Source of the DNA: Microbacterium sp. cx-55
GTDB taxonomy: Bacteria > Actinomycetota > Actinomycetes > Actinomycetales > Microbacteriaceae
DNA length: 64,000 nt
Assembly: GCF_021117345.1 (NCBI RefSeq)
Contig: NZ_CP088261.1
Span: forward strand, 1,116,001 to 1,180,000
Direction of reading: 5' to 3'
Shown here: positions 43,050-55,595 of the stretch, piece by piece
Layout of the letters: each line of letters starts with the position of its first letter
Position numbering within the stretch: the first letter of the stretch is position 1
Made by a program: the position numbers and the translations under genes
Notes under the pieces: model-generated
Databases searched by the model: none
Told to the model about the DNA's origin: nothing
What the model saw: only the letters and a program-made list of their open reading frames with translations

Positions 43050-45568
43050 TGCGCGTTCCGTTGTCATGGCTGCGTGAGTATGTCGATGTGCCCGAGGAAG
43101 CGTCTCCCGAAGACGTTCTGGCGGCGCTCGTCCGGGTGGGCTTCGAAGAAGAGGACGTGCACCGGTTCGAGGTGACCGGGCCGGTCGTCGTCGGGCAGGT
43201 GCTCTCATTCGAGGAGGAGCCGCAGTCCAACGGCAAGACGATCAGATGGTGCCAGGTGCAGGTCGCCCCCGAGGGGGAAACCGCCGCCGACGGCGGCGAC
43301 GACGTGCACGGCATCGTCTGCGGTGCGGGCAACTTCTTCCCCGGTGACAAGGTCGTCGTGACCCTGCCCGGTTCCGTCCTCCCCGGTCCGTTCCCCATCG
43401 CGGCGCGGAAGACCTACGGCCACGTCTCCGACGGCATGATCGCGTCGGCGAAGGAGCTCGGACTCGGCAGCGAGCATTCCGGCATCCTGCGTCTGGTCGA
43501 ACTCGGCATCGATGCTCCGGTCGGTACGGATGCCATCGCTCTGCTCGGACTCGATGACGTCGCCGTCGAGATCAACGTCACCCCGGACCGCGGCTACGCG
43601 CTCTCGCTGCGGGGTGTCGCGCGCGAGTACTCGCACGCGACCGGCGCGGCCTTCCGCGACCCCGCCGAGCGCGAGGTCGACGACCCGGGAACCGGGTTCG
43701 AGATCGTCATCGACGACCAGGCTCCGATACGCGGCCGACGTGCCGTGCAGGAGTTCGTCGTGCGTGCCGTGCGCGGGGTCGACGCCACACGCCCCACCCC
43801 GCCGTGGATGATCACGCGGCTCACGCTCGCCGGCATCCGCTCGCTCGGCGTGCTGGTCGACATCACGAACTACGTCATGCTCGAACTCGGCAACCCGATC
43901 CACGGGTACGACCTGGACGCGCTGACCGGCGGAATCACCGTGCGCCGGGCGGCGGCGGGGGAGAAGCTCGAGACGCTCGACGGACAGGCGCGCACGCTGC
44001 ATCCGGAGGACTTGCTCATCACGGACGAGTCCGGGCCGATCGGCCTTGCGGGGGTCATGGGCGGCGGGCGCACCGAGATGACCTCGACCACGACCAACGT
44101 GCTGGTGGAGGCGGCGATCTTCGACACCGTCTCGATCGCCCGCACCGCGCGTCGTCACAAGCTCCCGTCGGAGGCGTCGCGTCGTTTCGAGCGCGGTGTC
44201 GACCCGGCCATCCCGTACGTCGCCGCGCAGCGCGTCGTCGAACTCATGGTGAAGTACGCAGGGGGAACGACCGACGAGCTCGGCGGTTCGCTCGGCGCGG
44301 CGTGGGAGCGCGAGGCGATCGTGCTTCCGCGTGAGTTCGTGCCCGCGTTGATCGGCGTCGACTACACGCCGGAACAGATCGTCGGCGCGCTCGAGCTCAT
44401 CGGCGCGACGGTGCACGACACCGACGGCGAGTGGTTCGTCGACGCGCCGTCCTGGCGTCCCGACCTCACCGACAAGTGGACGCTGGCCGAGGAGGTCGCC
44501 CGGATCGAGGGGTACGACCGGATTCCGTCCGTCCTGCCGATCGCGCCATCCGGTCGCGGATGGACGGCGGCCCAGCAGGGGCGCCGACGCGTGTCGAACG
44601 CGCTGGCTGCGGCCGGTTTCGTCGAGACGCCGTCCTTCCCGTTCACGACCGCGGAACAGAACGACCTGCACTCGAGCGCCAACGGCTCGCATCTTCCGAG
44701 CATCAAGCTCGCGAACCCGCTCGATGGGCAGGCACCGTTCCTGCGGCGTTCGCTCGTGCCCGGTCTGCTGCAGGTGGCGCACCGGAACGCCTCCCGCGGC
44801 TTCACCGACCTGGCGCTGTTCGAGGCGGGCGTCGTCTTCGTGCCCGCGCCCGGCGTCGAGTACGGCACGCCGTTCGTGCCGCCGCTCGCGGTGCGCCCGG
44901 ATGCGTCGACGCTCGCGCAACTCGACGCCGCCATTCCGCCGCAGCATCGGCACGTGGCGCTGCTCGTCACCGGCGACGCGACGCCGAAGCAGCCCGGGCG
45001 TCCGGCTGAGGAGTCCGGACTCACCCAGGTCGTCGACGCCGTCCGCGTGCTGGCGTCGGCTGCCGGCGTCGAGATCACGCTCACTCAGGGCGAGCGTGCG
45101 GCGCTGCATCCGGGACGCACGGGTGTGCTCTCGGTCGCCGGGACGCCCGTCGGGTACGTCGGCGAACTGCTGCCCGCGGTGGCGGATGCGGCGGACCTGG
45201 GCGCCCGGGTGACGGTCGCTGAGGTCGACCTCGACCTCGTGCTCGAGCTCGCCGGATCCGCGGTCGTCGCACAGTCGCTGTCGGGCTACCCGGCGGCAAC
45301 CCAGGACGTGTCGCTGGTCGTACCCGCGGACATTCCCGCGGGTGACGTGCGCGCCGCACTGCGCGAGGGCGCCGGCGCGCTGCTCGAATCGCTGCGTCTG
45401 GTCGACGACTACCGGGGCGCGGGGGTGGCGGATGGCACGAAGAGCCTGACGTTCTCGCTGCGTTTCCGCGCCGAGGACCGCACCCTCACCGCCGCCGAGG
45501 CGACGGATGCGAAGCTCGCCGGTGTCGCCGTCGCGGCGGACCGCTTCGGCGCGACCCTGCGGGACTGA
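43049..45568 (+). CDS. pheT: Phenylalanyl-tRNA synthetase beta subunit
   Basis: 839 residues. MRVPLSWLREYVDVPEE is the canonical start. The tRNA-binding/OB domain (about 40-160), B3/B4 editing domain (about 215-395), B5 domain (about 410-480), catalytic-like domain and the C-terminal anticodon-binding FDX-ACB domain (about 745-838, SGYPAATQDVSLVVPADIPAG) all follow in order. The frame is open far upstream through pheS, but this ATG is fixed by homology. Confidence 0.97.
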   Translation: MRVPLSWLREYVDVPEEASPEDVLAALVRVGFEEEDVHRFEVTGPVVVGQVLSFEEEPQSNGKTIRWCQVQVAPEGETAADGGDDVHGIVCGAGNFFPGDKVVVTLPGSVLPGPFPIAARKTYGHVSDGMIASAKELGLGSEHSGILRLVELGIDAPVGTDAIALLGLDDVAVEINVTPDRGYALSLRGVAREYSHATGAAFRDPAEREVDDPGTGFEIVIDDQAPIRGRRAVQEFVVRAVRGVDATRPTPPWMITRLTLAGIRSLGVLVDITNYVMLELGNPIHGYDLDALTGGITVRRAAAGEKLETLDGQARTLHPEDLLITDESGPIGLAGVMGGGRTEMTSTTTNVLVEAAIFDTVSIARTARRHKLPSEASRRFERGVDPAIPYVAAQRVVELMVKYAGGTTDELGGSLGAAWEREAIVLPREFVPALIGVDYTPEQIVGALELIGATVHDTDGEWFVDAPSWRPDLTDKWTLAEEVARIEGYDRIPSVLPIAPSGRGWTAAQQGRRRVSNALAAAGFVETPSFPFTTAEQNDLHSSANGSHLPSIKLANPLDGQAPFLRRSLVPGLLQVAHRNASRGFTDLALFEAGVVFVPAPGVEYGTPFVPPLAVRPDASTLAQLDAAIPPQHRHVALLVTGDATPKQPGRPAEESGLTQVVDAVRVLASAAGVEITLTQGERAALHPGRTGVLSVAGTPVGYVGELLPAVADAADLGARVTVAEVDLDLVLELAGSAVVAQSLSGYPAATQDVSLVVPADIPAGDVRAALREGAGALLESLRLVDDYRGAGVADGTKSLTFSLRFRAEDRTLTAAEATDAKLAGVAVAADRFGATLRD

Positions 45569-45595
45569 TGCTGCGGGACGGAGTCACTTCGAGAG

Positions 45596-45636
45596 CGATC
45601 CGGGTGCCGGGTGCCGTGGCCCCGGCACCCGGATCG
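45596..45636. terminator. Bidirectional terminator pheT / AAA ATPase
   Basis: A perfect 16-bp inverted repeat (45596-45611 with 45621-45636) and a 9-nt loop, ending 2 nt before the stop codon of the leftward gene. Confidence 0.85.
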
Positions 45637-45638
45637 AC

Positions 45639-46769
45639 TCAGCGGCGGCCCCAGTTCCACGCGGGTTGGTCGAGCATTCCCTGACCGTCGATACGTGTGC
45701 CGCTCGGGTCGGGGATGAGCTCGTGCCGGAGCGCGCCAGCCTCGCCGAGCGCGTCGGCGAGTCGGACGGCGTGCGTCACGACGACGACCTGGGTGGCCTC
45801 GGATGCCGCGACGATCAGTCGAGCGAGCGGGCCGAGCAGCGCGGGATGCAGGCTCGACTCCGGCTCGTTCAGAACGAGAAGTCCCGGCGGACGCGCGGGT
45901 AGGAGCGCGGCGCACAGCAGGAGGTAGCGGAGGATTCCGTCGCTCAGTTCCGTCGTGTCGAGCGGGCGCAGTAGCCCGGACTGCCGCATCCGGAGCCGGA
46001 ATCTGCCGTCCACGGCCTCGATCTCGATGCGGGCGCCGGCGAACGCGCGATCGACCTCCCGGTCGAGTGCGGCCCCGTGACCCGCGTCGCGGATCGTCGC
46101 CCAGACAGCGGCCAGGTTCTCGCCGCCGTGCGCCAGGGTGTGGGAGCGGGTGCCCACCTGCGGCTGCCGTGAGGGGGCATCCGCATCCACGCGGAAATGG
46201 TCGTAGAACCGCCATCCGGACAACACGCGCCGGAGAGCGAGAAGCTCGGGCCCGGTGTCGCCGTCGGCGAGATCGGTGAGGATGCTCTCGAACGGCTCGA
46301 GTCGCTGATCGAGGTGCACCCAGGAGCCCTCTCGGACGCGGGTCGACTGACGGAGGCGGTCGATCAGGACGGTCGCGGGCTTCGCGACCGGACCCGCGAA
46401 CACCTGCTCGCGCTTGATCTCGGGGTCGCGCGAGAACGGATTGTGCTCGTCGACCTGGGGGAGGCCGAGATCGACGAGGTAGCCCAGCTCTTCGGAGGAG
46501 AACCCGAGCTGGAGCGCGACGGGCCGCGATCGGACGGTGCCCTGCGAGCCACCTCCTTCTGGGCCCGCCCAGAGCAGGGAGGGCAGCCCGCCCTCGCGGG
46601 CGACGGCGGCGACCATCCCGCCCGTCGCGGCCGCGGCGAGGAGTCGGAGGGCGCGATACAGATTCGACTTCCCCGACCCGTTCGGTCCGGTGACGACCGT
46701 GAGCGGAGCGAGTGGCACGACGACGTCGCGGAGCGAGCGGTATCCGGATACAGCGAGCGTCTGCAGCAT
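45639..46769 (-). CDS. Orphan AAA family ATPase (RecF/OLD-like)
   Basis: 376 residues from ATG 46769. [20 protein letters not shown] with Walker [12 protein letters not shown] (28-35) is the RecF/SMC-like entry. [36 protein letters not shown] gives signature and Walker B, and [13 protein letters not shown] the His switch. It lacks the Toprim nuclease of OLD proteins, and no nuclease or partner gene lies beside it. Similar single-gene ATPases appear in phage-defence islands and as housekeeping repair-like proteins; the role here is unknown. A large nested palindrome lies just upstream. A weak GACAGT sits 6 nt before the ATG. Confidence 0.82.
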   Translation of the reverse strand: MLQTLAVSGYRSLRDVVVPLAPLTVVTGPNGSGKSNLYRALRLLAAAATGGMVAAVAREGGLPSLLWAGPEGGGSQGTVRSRPVALQLGFSSEELGYLVDLGLPQVDEHNPFSRDPEIKREQVFAGPVAKPATVLIDRLRQSTRVREGSWVHLDQRLEPFESILTDLADGDTGPELLALRRVLSGWRFYDHFRVDADAPSRQPQVGTRSHTLAHGGENLAAVWATIRDAGHGAALDREVDRAFAGARIEIEAVDGRFRLRMRQSGLLRPLDTTELSDGILRYLLLCAALLPARPPGLLVLNEPESSLHPALLGPLARLIVAASEATQVVVVTHAVRLADALGEAGALRHELIPDPSGTRIDGQGMLDQPAWNWGRR

Positions 46770-46812
46770 TCGTCCACTGTCGCAGAGACCCCCGACGCCG
46801 GCATGTCCCCGG

Positions 46813-46903
46813 CGCGGCTCGTGCAACTCCTCCAGAATCGCGGCAGTCGTCCTCGGAGGCGACGGGACGAGCGGATCTGGAGGAGTTGTCGCCGCGAGCC
46901 GCG
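46813..46903. repeat. Nested palindrome between divergent genes
   Basis: The outer arms cgcggctcg/cgagccgcg (46813-46821, 46895-46903), middle arms caactcctccaga/tctggaggagttg (46824-46836, 46876-46888) and an inner pair tcgtcc/ggacga (46847-46852, 46865-46870) form one 91-nt cruciform-capable element. It lies upstream of both the ATPase gene and the arginine operon, so it is not a simple terminator. Confidence 0.88.
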
Positions 46904-46952
46904 TCGCCCACCCGTCGGCGTACCCGATTTGCGCGCGTGCGGGCACCGCGGC

Positions 46953-46958
46953 TAGGGT
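46953..46958 (+). promoter_or_regulatory. -10 element of the arginine leader ORF
   Basis: TAGGGT, 6 nt before ATG 46965; the same geometry as the leaderless genes of the window. Confidence 0.55.
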
Positions 46959-46964
46959 CGCGAC

Positions 46965-47048
46965 ATGCCTTCGGCTGCCTTTCCGTGCTCGATGACCCTC
47001 TCGGGTCTCGCCGGTGCGCGCCGACGTCTGGGCGACCGCCGACTCTAG
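46965..47048 (+). CDS. Putative arginine leader peptide (27 codons)
   Basis: A short ORF whose C-terminal end reads [10 protein letters not shown]: five Arg codons (CGC CGA CGT ... CGC CGA) among the last nine. It starts 6 nt after a TAGGGT -10 and ends 92 nt before argC. Two possible stems follow (47048-47053 with 47081-47086 and further pairs; 47100-47106 with 47109-47115). Arg-rich leader ORFs before arginine genes suggest ribosome stalling when charged tRNA-Arg is scarce. CGN-rich short frames also arise by chance in GC-rich DNA, so this needs comparative support. Confidence 0.5.
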   Translation: MPSAAFPCSMTLSGLAGARRRLGDRRL

Positions 47049-47127
47049 GCGACCCGGCACGCACTTCGGAGCGCGCGGGTGTCGCCGTCCCCGCCCCGGG
47101 GCGCACTCGTGCGCCGAGCCCAGACTC

Positions 47128-47133
47128 TAAGGT
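47128..47133 (+). promoter_or_regulatory. -10 element of argC (leaderless)
   Basis: TAAGGT, 7 nt before ATG 47141. A second, internal promoter relative to the leader ORF. Confidence 0.5.
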
Positions 47134-47140
47134 GGAATGC

Positions 47141-48187
47141 ATGTCTTATTCGGTCGCCGTATCCGGCGCTTCCGGCTACGCGGGAGGCGAGGTCCTGCGT
47201 CTTCTCGCCGCGCATCCGGACATCGAGATCCGCACCGTGACGGCGAACACGAGCGCCGGCCAGCCGCTCATCGCGCACCAGCCGCACCTGCGTTCGCTGG
47301 CGCATCTGACGCTCGAGCCGACGACGCCGGAGGTGCTCGCCGGCCACGACATCGTGGTGCTCGCGCTGCCGCACGGCCAGTCCGGCCAGTACACGGATGC
47401 GCTCGCCGACACCCCGCTCGTCATCGATGCGGGCGCGGACCACCGGCTGACGTCGGCCTCCGCCTGGGAGGCGTTCTACGGCGGCGAGTTCCACGAACCG
47501 TGGACGTACGCCGTTCCGGAGCTGCCCGTCGCGGGCGGCAAGCAGCGGCAGAACCTCGTGGGGGCCACTCGCATCGCGGCACCCGGATGCAACGCTTCTA
47601 CCGTCAGCCTCAGCCTCGCCCCCGGGGTCGCGGCCGGCGTGATCGACCCAAGCGACATCGTCAGCGTGCTGGCGGTCGGCCCCTCGGGTGCGGGCAAGAG
47701 CCTGAAGACGAACCTGCTCGGCAGTGAGATTCTCGGGACGGCGAACCCCTACGGCGTGGGCGGGACGCACCGGCACATCCCTGAGATCCAGCAGGCGCTC
47801 GTCGGTGCGGGGGCGCGAAGCGACGTCCGCATCTCCTTCACGCCCGTTCTCGTGCCGATGGCGCGCGGGATCCTCGCCACGAGCACGGCGCCGATCGCGC
47901 CCGGAGCGACGGATGCAGACATCCGGGCCGCCTGGGAAGAGGCGTACGCGGGGGAGACCTTCGTGCAGCTGCTGCCCGAGGGCGTCTTCCCTCGGACGGC
48001 AGACGTGCTGGGGGCCAACACCGCCCTCCTCGGTCTCGCGATCGACCGTGCCGCGAGCCGCGTCGTCGTGGTGACCGCGGTCGATAATCTCGTCAAGGGG
48101 ACCGCCGGCGCCGCCGTGCAGTCCATGAACATCGCGCTCGGCCTCCCCGAGGACCGCGCCCTCACCGTGAACGGAGTGGCGCCGTGA
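47141..48187 (+). CDS. argC: N-acetyl-gamma-glutamyl-phosphate reductase
   Basis: 348 residues. [20 protein letters not shown] is the NADP-binding start, and the catalytic Cys150 is in [19 protein letters not shown] and GTHRHIPEI are family motifs. First enzyme gene of argC-argJ-argB-argD-argF, all joined by stop/start overlaps. ATG 47141 agrees with the -10 and with homology. Confidence 0.96.
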   Translation: MSYSVAVSGASGYAGGEVLRLLAAHPDIEIRTVTANTSAGQPLIAHQPHLRSLAHLTLEPTTPEVLAGHDIVVLALPHGQSGQYTDALADTPLVIDAGADHRLTSASAWEAFYGGEFHEPWTYAVPELPVAGGKQRQNLVGATRIAAPGCNASTVSLSLAPGVAAGVIDPSDIVSVLAVGPSGAGKSLKTNLLGSEILGTANPYGVGGTHRHIPEIQQALVGAGARSDVRISFTPVLVPMARGILATSTAPIAPGATDADIRAAWEEAYAGETFVQLLPEGVFPRTADVLGANTALLGLAIDRAASRVVVVTAVDNLVKGTAGAAVQSMNIALGLPEDRALTVNGVAP

Positions 48188-49341
48188 GCGTGACCGTCCC
48201 CTCGGGCTTCGAAGCCGCCGGCGTCGCCGTCGGTCTCAAGTCGACCGGCAAGCCCGACGTCGCCGTCGTCGTCAACCGCGGCCCGCTCAAGGTGGGCGCC
48301 GCGGTCTTCACCTCGAACCGCGCCAAGGCGAACCCCATCATCTGGTCGCAGCAGGCGATCGCGGATGGTGTCGTCGAGGCGATCGTGTTGAACTCCGGCG
48401 GGGCGAACTGCTTCACCGGTGCCTTCGGGTTCCAGACGACGCACGAGACCGCCGAGCGGGCGGCATCTCTCCTCGGCATCGGCGCGGGCGATGTGCTCGT
48501 CTGCTCGACCGGACTCATCGGAACCGGCGACGAGGTCTTCCGCGCGAAGGTGCTGCAGGGCGTCGACGCCGGCGTGGCGGCGCTTTCTCCGGGCGGCGGC
48601 GATGACGCGGCGCACGCGATCATGACGACCGACTCGGTCGCGAAGACGAGCGTGGTCCGGGGCGCGGGCTGGTCGATCGGGGGGATCGCGAAGGGCGCGG
48701 GGATGCTGGCGCCCGGTCTCGCGACGATGCTCGTGGTGATCACGACGGATGCCGTGCTCGACGCCGCTGACGCCGATGCCCATCTGCGGGCGGCCACCCA
48801 CGTGAGCTTCGACCGGCTCGACTCGGACGGGTGCATGTCGACGAACGATCAGGTGACGCTGATGGTCAGCGGTGCGTCCGGAGTCGTGCCGGCGCCGGAC
48901 GCGTTCCGTGCCGCGCTCACCGAGCTCTGCGACGACCTCGCGCGTCAGCTGCAGGGTGACGCCGAGGGGGCGAGCCACAACATCACCATTCGGATCACGA
49001 ACGCCGCATCCGAAGACGACGCCGTCGAGGTCGGCCGGTCGATCGCACGGAACAACCTGTTCAAGGCGGCGATCTTCGGCAACGACCCCAACTGGGGGCG
49101 CGTGCTCGCCGCAATCGGCACGACCGAGGCCGAGTTCGACCCCTACGACGTCGACGTCTGGATGAACGGCGTGCGCGTGTGCACGGCCGGCGGCCCCGAC
49201 CGGCCGCGTGAGGACGTCGACCTGACGCCCCGCGCGACCGACGTGGTCGTGGACCTCCGAGTCGGAGACGCGACCGCCACGATCCGCACGAACGACCTGA
49301 CGCACGACTACGTCCACGAGAACAGCGCGTACTCCTCATGA
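48184..49341 (+). CDS. argJ: Bifunctional glutamate N-acetyltransferase / ornithine acetyltransferase
   Basis: 385 residues. Autocleaved into alpha and beta chains at Ala-Thr181 of [16 protein letters not shown], with Thr181 as nucleophile. [13 protein letters not shown] and [14 protein letters not shown] are conserved blocks. It recycles the acetyl group of acetylornithine, so the operon uses the cyclic pathway. GTG start in a 4-bp overlap with argC. Confidence 0.96.
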   Translation: MSVTVPSGFEAAGVAVGLKSTGKPDVAVVVNRGPLKVGAAVFTSNRAKANPIIWSQQAIADGVVEAIVLNSGGANCFTGAFGFQTTHETAERAASLLGIGAGDVLVCSTGLIGTGDEVFRAKVLQGVDAGVAALSPGGGDDAAHAIMTTDSVAKTSVVRGAGWSIGGIAKGAGMLAPGLATMLVVITTDAVLDAADADAHLRAATHVSFDRLDSDGCMSTNDQVTLMVSGASGVVPAPDAFRAALTELCDDLARQLQGDAEGASHNITIRITNAASEDDAVEVGRSIARNNLFKAAIFGNDPNWGRVLAAIGTTEAEFDPYDVDVWMNGVRVCTAGGPDRPREDVDLTPRATDVVVDLRVGDATATIRTNDLTHDYVHENSAYSS

Positions 49342-50240
49342 CTGATATCGACCTGCAGGACACGGATCCCGCGGAAGCCAGTGCGAAAGCCGCGGCGCTC
49401 ATCGAATCGCTGCCCTGGCTGCGGCGCTTCCGCGATCAGATCGTCGTGGTGAAGTACGGCGGCAACGCGATGGTCTCCGACGAGCTCCAAGACGCCTTCG
49501 CGGCCGACATCGCCTACCTCCGCTACGTGGGCGCGAAGCCCGTCGTGGTGCACGGCGGGGGGCCGCAGATCTCCGACATGCTCGACCGGCTGGCGATCCC
49601 GAGCGAGTTCAAGGGCGGCTACCGCGTCACCTCGACCGAGGCGATCACCGTCGTCCGGATGGTGCTGACCGGTCAGATCAACCCGCAACTGGTCGCGAAG
49701 ATCAACGCCCACGGGCCGGTCGCGACGGGGCTGTCCGGCGAGGATGCGGGGCTCTTCGGGGGGCGCCGTCGCGGCGTGATCATCGAGGGCGTCGAGCACG
49801 ATCTCGGCCGCGTGGGCGATGTCGTGCAGGTCGATCCGCAGCCGATCATCGATCAGCTCGAGGCCGGCCGCATCCCGGTCGTGTCGTCGATCGCTCCCGA
49901 TCTGGATCGTCCGGGCCACTCGCTGAACGTCAACGCGGATGCGGCGGCCGCGGCGCTCGCCGTCGCGCTCGGCGCGATCAAGCTCGTCGTGCTGACGGAC
50001 GTGCCCGGGCTCTACGCCGACTGGCCGAACCGGGACTCGCTCGTCTCGCACCTGGATTCGACGGAGCTGCGCGAGATGCTGCCGCGACTCGAGTCGGGGA
50101 TGATCCCGAAGATGCAGGCGTGCCTGGATGCGGTCTCCGGCGGTGTCGGGACGGCCGCCATCATCGACGGCCGTGTGCCGCATTCGGTGCTCGTGGAGTT
50201 GTTCACAGAAAAAGGAATCGGAACAGAGGTGGTGCGGTGA
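49338..50240 (+). CDS. argB: Acetylglutamate kinase
   Basis: 300 residues, amino acid kinase fold. [10 protein letters not shown] and [14 protein letters not shown] are the ATP/substrate glycine motifs, and [22 protein letters not shown] the nucleotide site. The N-terminal helix extension with [20 protein letters not shown] is typical of arginine-inhibited enzymes, so feedback control is likely (inferred). Confidence 0.96.
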   Translation: MTDIDLQDTDPAEASAKAAALIESLPWLRRFRDQIVVVKYGGNAMVSDELQDAFAADIAYLRYVGAKPVVVHGGGPQISDMLDRLAIPSEFKGGYRVTSTEAITVVRMVLTGQINPQLVAKINAHGPVATGLSGEDAGLFGGRRRGVIIEGVEHDLGRVGDVVQVDPQPIIDQLEAGRIPVVSSIAPDLDRPGHSLNVNADAAAAALAVALGAIKLVVLTDVPGLYADWPNRDSLVSHLDSTELREMLPRLESGMIPKMQACLDAVSGGVGTAAIIDGRVPHSVLVELFTEKGIGTEVVR

Positions 50241-51496
50241 TGTCGAATGCGACCGAGACGGTGACGTGGCAAGAGGACGCCCGACGCGACCTCGTGCGGA
50301 GCTTCGGCGACCGGATGGCGATGTTCGTCCGTGGCGAGGGTGCGTATCTGTGGGATGACGCCGATAAGCGCTACCTCGATTTCCTCGCCGGTATCGCCGT
50401 GGACTCGCTGGGACACGCGCATCCGGTGTTCGTGGAAGCCGTCGCGACTCAGGCCGCTCGGCTCGCGCATGTCTCGAACTACTTCGCGACGCCGCCGCAG
50501 CTCGGGCTCGCTGCCCGGCTGAAGCGGATCTCGGGGGCGGGCGAGGCGGGCCGCGTCTACTTCGGCAACTCCGGCGCCGAGGCGAACGAGGCCGCGTTCA
50601 AGCTCGCCCGGTTGCACGGCGGCACCGAACGGCCCCGCGTGCTGGCGTTGAAGGACGCGTTCCACGGTCGGACCATGGGATCGCTCGCGCTGACCGGCAA
50701 ACCGGCGATGCAGGAACCGTTCCTGCCGATGATCGCCGGGGTGGAGTTCATCGATTCGACCGTCGACGCGCTCGAGGAGGCTCTGGACGATCGGGTCGCG
50801 GCGCTGTTCATCGAACCCATCAAGGGGGAGGCGGGCGTGCTGCCGCTTCCGGAGGGCTACCTCGCCGCGGCGCGGAAGCTCACCACCCGGCACGGTGCGC
50901 TGCTCATCATCGACGAGGTCCAGACGGGTGCCGGACGCACCGGCGACTGGTTCGCGTTCCAGCACGACGGCATCACCCCCGATGCGATCACGGTCGCCAA
51001 GGGCATGGGTGGGGGGTTCCCGATCGGGGCGCTCGTCACCTTCGGTGCGGCTAGCGACCTGTTCTACCCGGGCACGCACGGGTCGACGTTCGGGGGCAAC
51101 GCGCTCGCCACCGCCGTCTCCAACGCGGTCCTGGACGAGATCGAGCGGGCCGACCTCGTCGGCAACGCGGCTACCCGCGGAGCGCAGCTGCAGTCGGCGA
51201 TCGACGGCATCGGGTCGCCTCTCGTCGCGGAGGTCCGTGGCCGCGGGCTACTGCTCGGGGTCGGGCTCACCCGTCCCGTGGCGAAGGCCGTGACGGCGGC
51301 CGCGCAGGAGCACGGTCTCATCGTGAACGCCGCGAACGACTCGACGATCCGCCTGGCGCCGCCGCTCACGATCGGCGACGTCGAGATCGACGAGTTCATC
51401 CGGTTGTTCACCGCGGCGCTCGCGACGGTGAGCGACGCTCTTCTTCTCGACGAACCGGATGCATCCGCATCCGCCCCCACGGAGGCCCCCGCATGA
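50240..51496 (+). CDS. argD: Acetylornithine aminotransferase
   Basis: 418 residues, class III PLP aminotransferase. YFGNSGAEANEAAFKLAR binds the cofactor phosphate, LLIIDEVQTGAGRTG is the PLP aspartate region, and Lys254 in ITVAKGMGGGFPIGA forms the Schiff base. ATG 50240 overlaps the argB stop (TGATG); GTG 50237 is a possible neighbour start. A short Ala/Ser-rich tail ends the protein. Confidence 0.96.
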   Translation: MSNATETVTWQEDARRDLVRSFGDRMAMFVRGEGAYLWDDADKRYLDFLAGIAVDSLGHAHPVFVEAVATQAARLAHVSNYFATPPQLGLAARLKRISGAGEAGRVYFGNSGAEANEAAFKLARLHGGTERPRVLALKDAFHGRTMGSLALTGKPAMQEPFLPMIAGVEFIDSTVDALEEALDDRVAALFIEPIKGEAGVLPLPEGYLAAARKLTTRHGALLIIDEVQTGAGRTGDWFAFQHDGITPDAITVAKGMGGGFPIGALVTFGAASDLFYPGTHGSTFGGNALATAVSNAVLDEIERADLVGNAATRGAQLQSAIDGIGSPLVAEVRGRGLLLGVGLTRPVAKAVTAAAQEHGLIVNAANDSTIRLAPPLTIGDVEIDEFIRLFTAALATVSDALLLDEPDASASAPTEAPA

Positions 51497-52412
51497 CCCG
51501 CCACCTGCTGCGCGACGACGACCTGACCGCCGCTGAGCAGTCCGAGATCCTCGACCTCGCGATCGAACTGAAGAAGGACCGCTGGGCGCAGAAGCCGCTC
51601 GCGGGTCCGCAGACGGTCGCCGTGATCTTCGACAAGTCCTCCACCCGCACGCGCGTGTCCTTCGCCGTCGGCATCGCCGACCTCGGGGGATCTCCGCTGA
51701 TCATCTCGACCGCGAACAGCCAGCTCGGCGGCAAGGAGACCCCCTCCGACACCGCCCGCGTCCTCGAGCGTCAGGTCGCCGCGATCGTCTGGCGCACCTA
51801 TGCGCAGGCGGGGCTGGAGGAGATGGCGCGCGGTACCCGCGTGCCCGTCGTCAATGCCCTCAGCGATGACTTCCACCCGTGCCAGTTGCTCGCCGACCTG
51901 TTGACGATCCGCGAGCACAAGGGCGATCTCGCCGGCCTCACGCTGACGTTCTTCGGTGACGGCCGGTCGAACATGGCGCACTCGTACATCCTCGCCGGGG
52001 TGACCGCGGGGATGCATGTGCGGGTCGCCGCTCCCGAGTCCTACGCCCCGCGCGCCGACGTCATCCGCGACGCGGAGGTGCGTGCCGCGGAGACGGGTGG
52101 GTCGATCGCGCTGTTCACGGATGCGACCGAGGCCGCCGCCGGCGCGGATGTCGTGGTGACCGACACGTGGGTGTCGATGGGCAAGGAAGAAGAGAAGGCC
52201 ACGCGCCTGCGCGAACTCGGCGAGTACAAGGTCACCCGCGACACGATGGCCCTCGCCGACGACGAGGCGATCTTCATCCACTGCCTCCCCGCGGACCGCG
52301 GGTACGAGGTTGAGGCCGAGGTCATCGACGGTCCGCAGAGCGTCGTCTGGGACGAGGCCGAGAACCGTCTGCACGCCCAGAAGGCGCTGCTGGTCTGGCT
52401 GCTGCGGCAGCA

Positions 52413-52416
<4 letters not shown>
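51493..52416 (+). CDS. argF: Ornithine carbamoyltransferase
   Basis: 307 residues. The carbamoyl-phosphate motif is SSTRTR (STRTR at 50-54), with FHPCQLLADL and the ornithine motif HCLPADRGYEV. Makes citrulline. ATG overlaps the argD stop; its own stop overlaps the next gene. In Streptomyces and Mycobacterium argR and argG come next; here they do not. Confidence 0.97.
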
Positions 52417-54976
<2,560 letters not shown>

Positions 54977-55023
54977 GCGGGGCTCCGCCACCCGTCGCTC
55001 CCTGCTTCTTCTTCTTCCGTTCA

Positions 55024-55045
55024 CCACCCGGACGCGTCCAGGTGG
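55024..55045 (+). terminator. Weak hairpin after argH
   Basis: ccacccggac-gc-gtccaggtgg, a 10-bp stem with one mismatch, in the 130-nt gap before the next gene. A pyrimidine run (cttcttcttcttcc) precedes it. Confidence 0.4.
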
Positions 55046-55106
55046 CCGGTGAGGAGCAGCATTCGGACGCGCCCTGATTCGTGTGCGCCGACGATGAAGG
55101 GGAGCG

Positions 55107-55595
55107 ATGTCTGCGCACTTCCTGTACGCGCGCTTTCCGACGCTGCAGCACCGCACGGCGCTCGACTGGATGCGTACCGCATCCGAGGTCCTCGCGCTCC
55201 ACGCCGAGCGCGTGCACCTGCACACGATCGATGCCGCCCACGCGGGGCCGGTCGTGGGATGGCGGCTGATGAGCGACAACCACCGGGAGCTCGCCCGCAG
55301 CTGCGGACTCTACCCGAGTGAGCGCGGCGCGCACGATGCCGCCGGGGAACTGCTCACACGCGCCGCGGACATCATCGTGCACTCCGCGCCGGAGCCACGG
55401 GTGCGGACCACCGGCTGGTTCGCGACCGTCGACGACGAACTGGTGATGCTGCACGCCCGGCGCTACGAGAACCGATCGGTCGCGCGGAATGCCGGACAGC
55501 TCGCGGCGCGACTCGTCTCGGCGATGGCGGTCACGGCGCGCGAGGGCGCGACCGGCGGCGACCTCGAGCGCTCCGCTCCCGAGTTCGCCCTGTGA
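55107..55595 (+). CDS. Hypothetical protein upstream of a PASTA kinase
   Basis: 162 residues, soluble, no recognised domain. Features: RTALDWMRTASEVLALHAERVHLHT, a VGWRLMSDNHRELARSCGLYPSERGAHDAAGEL segment, and TTGWFATVDDELVMLHARRYENRSVARNAG. The second half looks like a small alpha/beta fold (resembling DUF1508-like modules), but this is not secure. The ATG follows AGGGGAG. Its stop overlaps the kinase GTG by 4 bp, so the two are co-translated and may act together. Confidence 0.7.
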   Translation: MSAHFLYARFPTLQHRTALDWMRTASEVLALHAERVHLHTIDAAHAGPVVGWRLMSDNHRELARSCGLYPSERGAHDAAGELLTRAADIIVHSAPEPRVRTTGWFATVDDELVMLHARRYENRSVARNAGQLAARLVSAMAVTAREGATGGDLERSAPEFAL

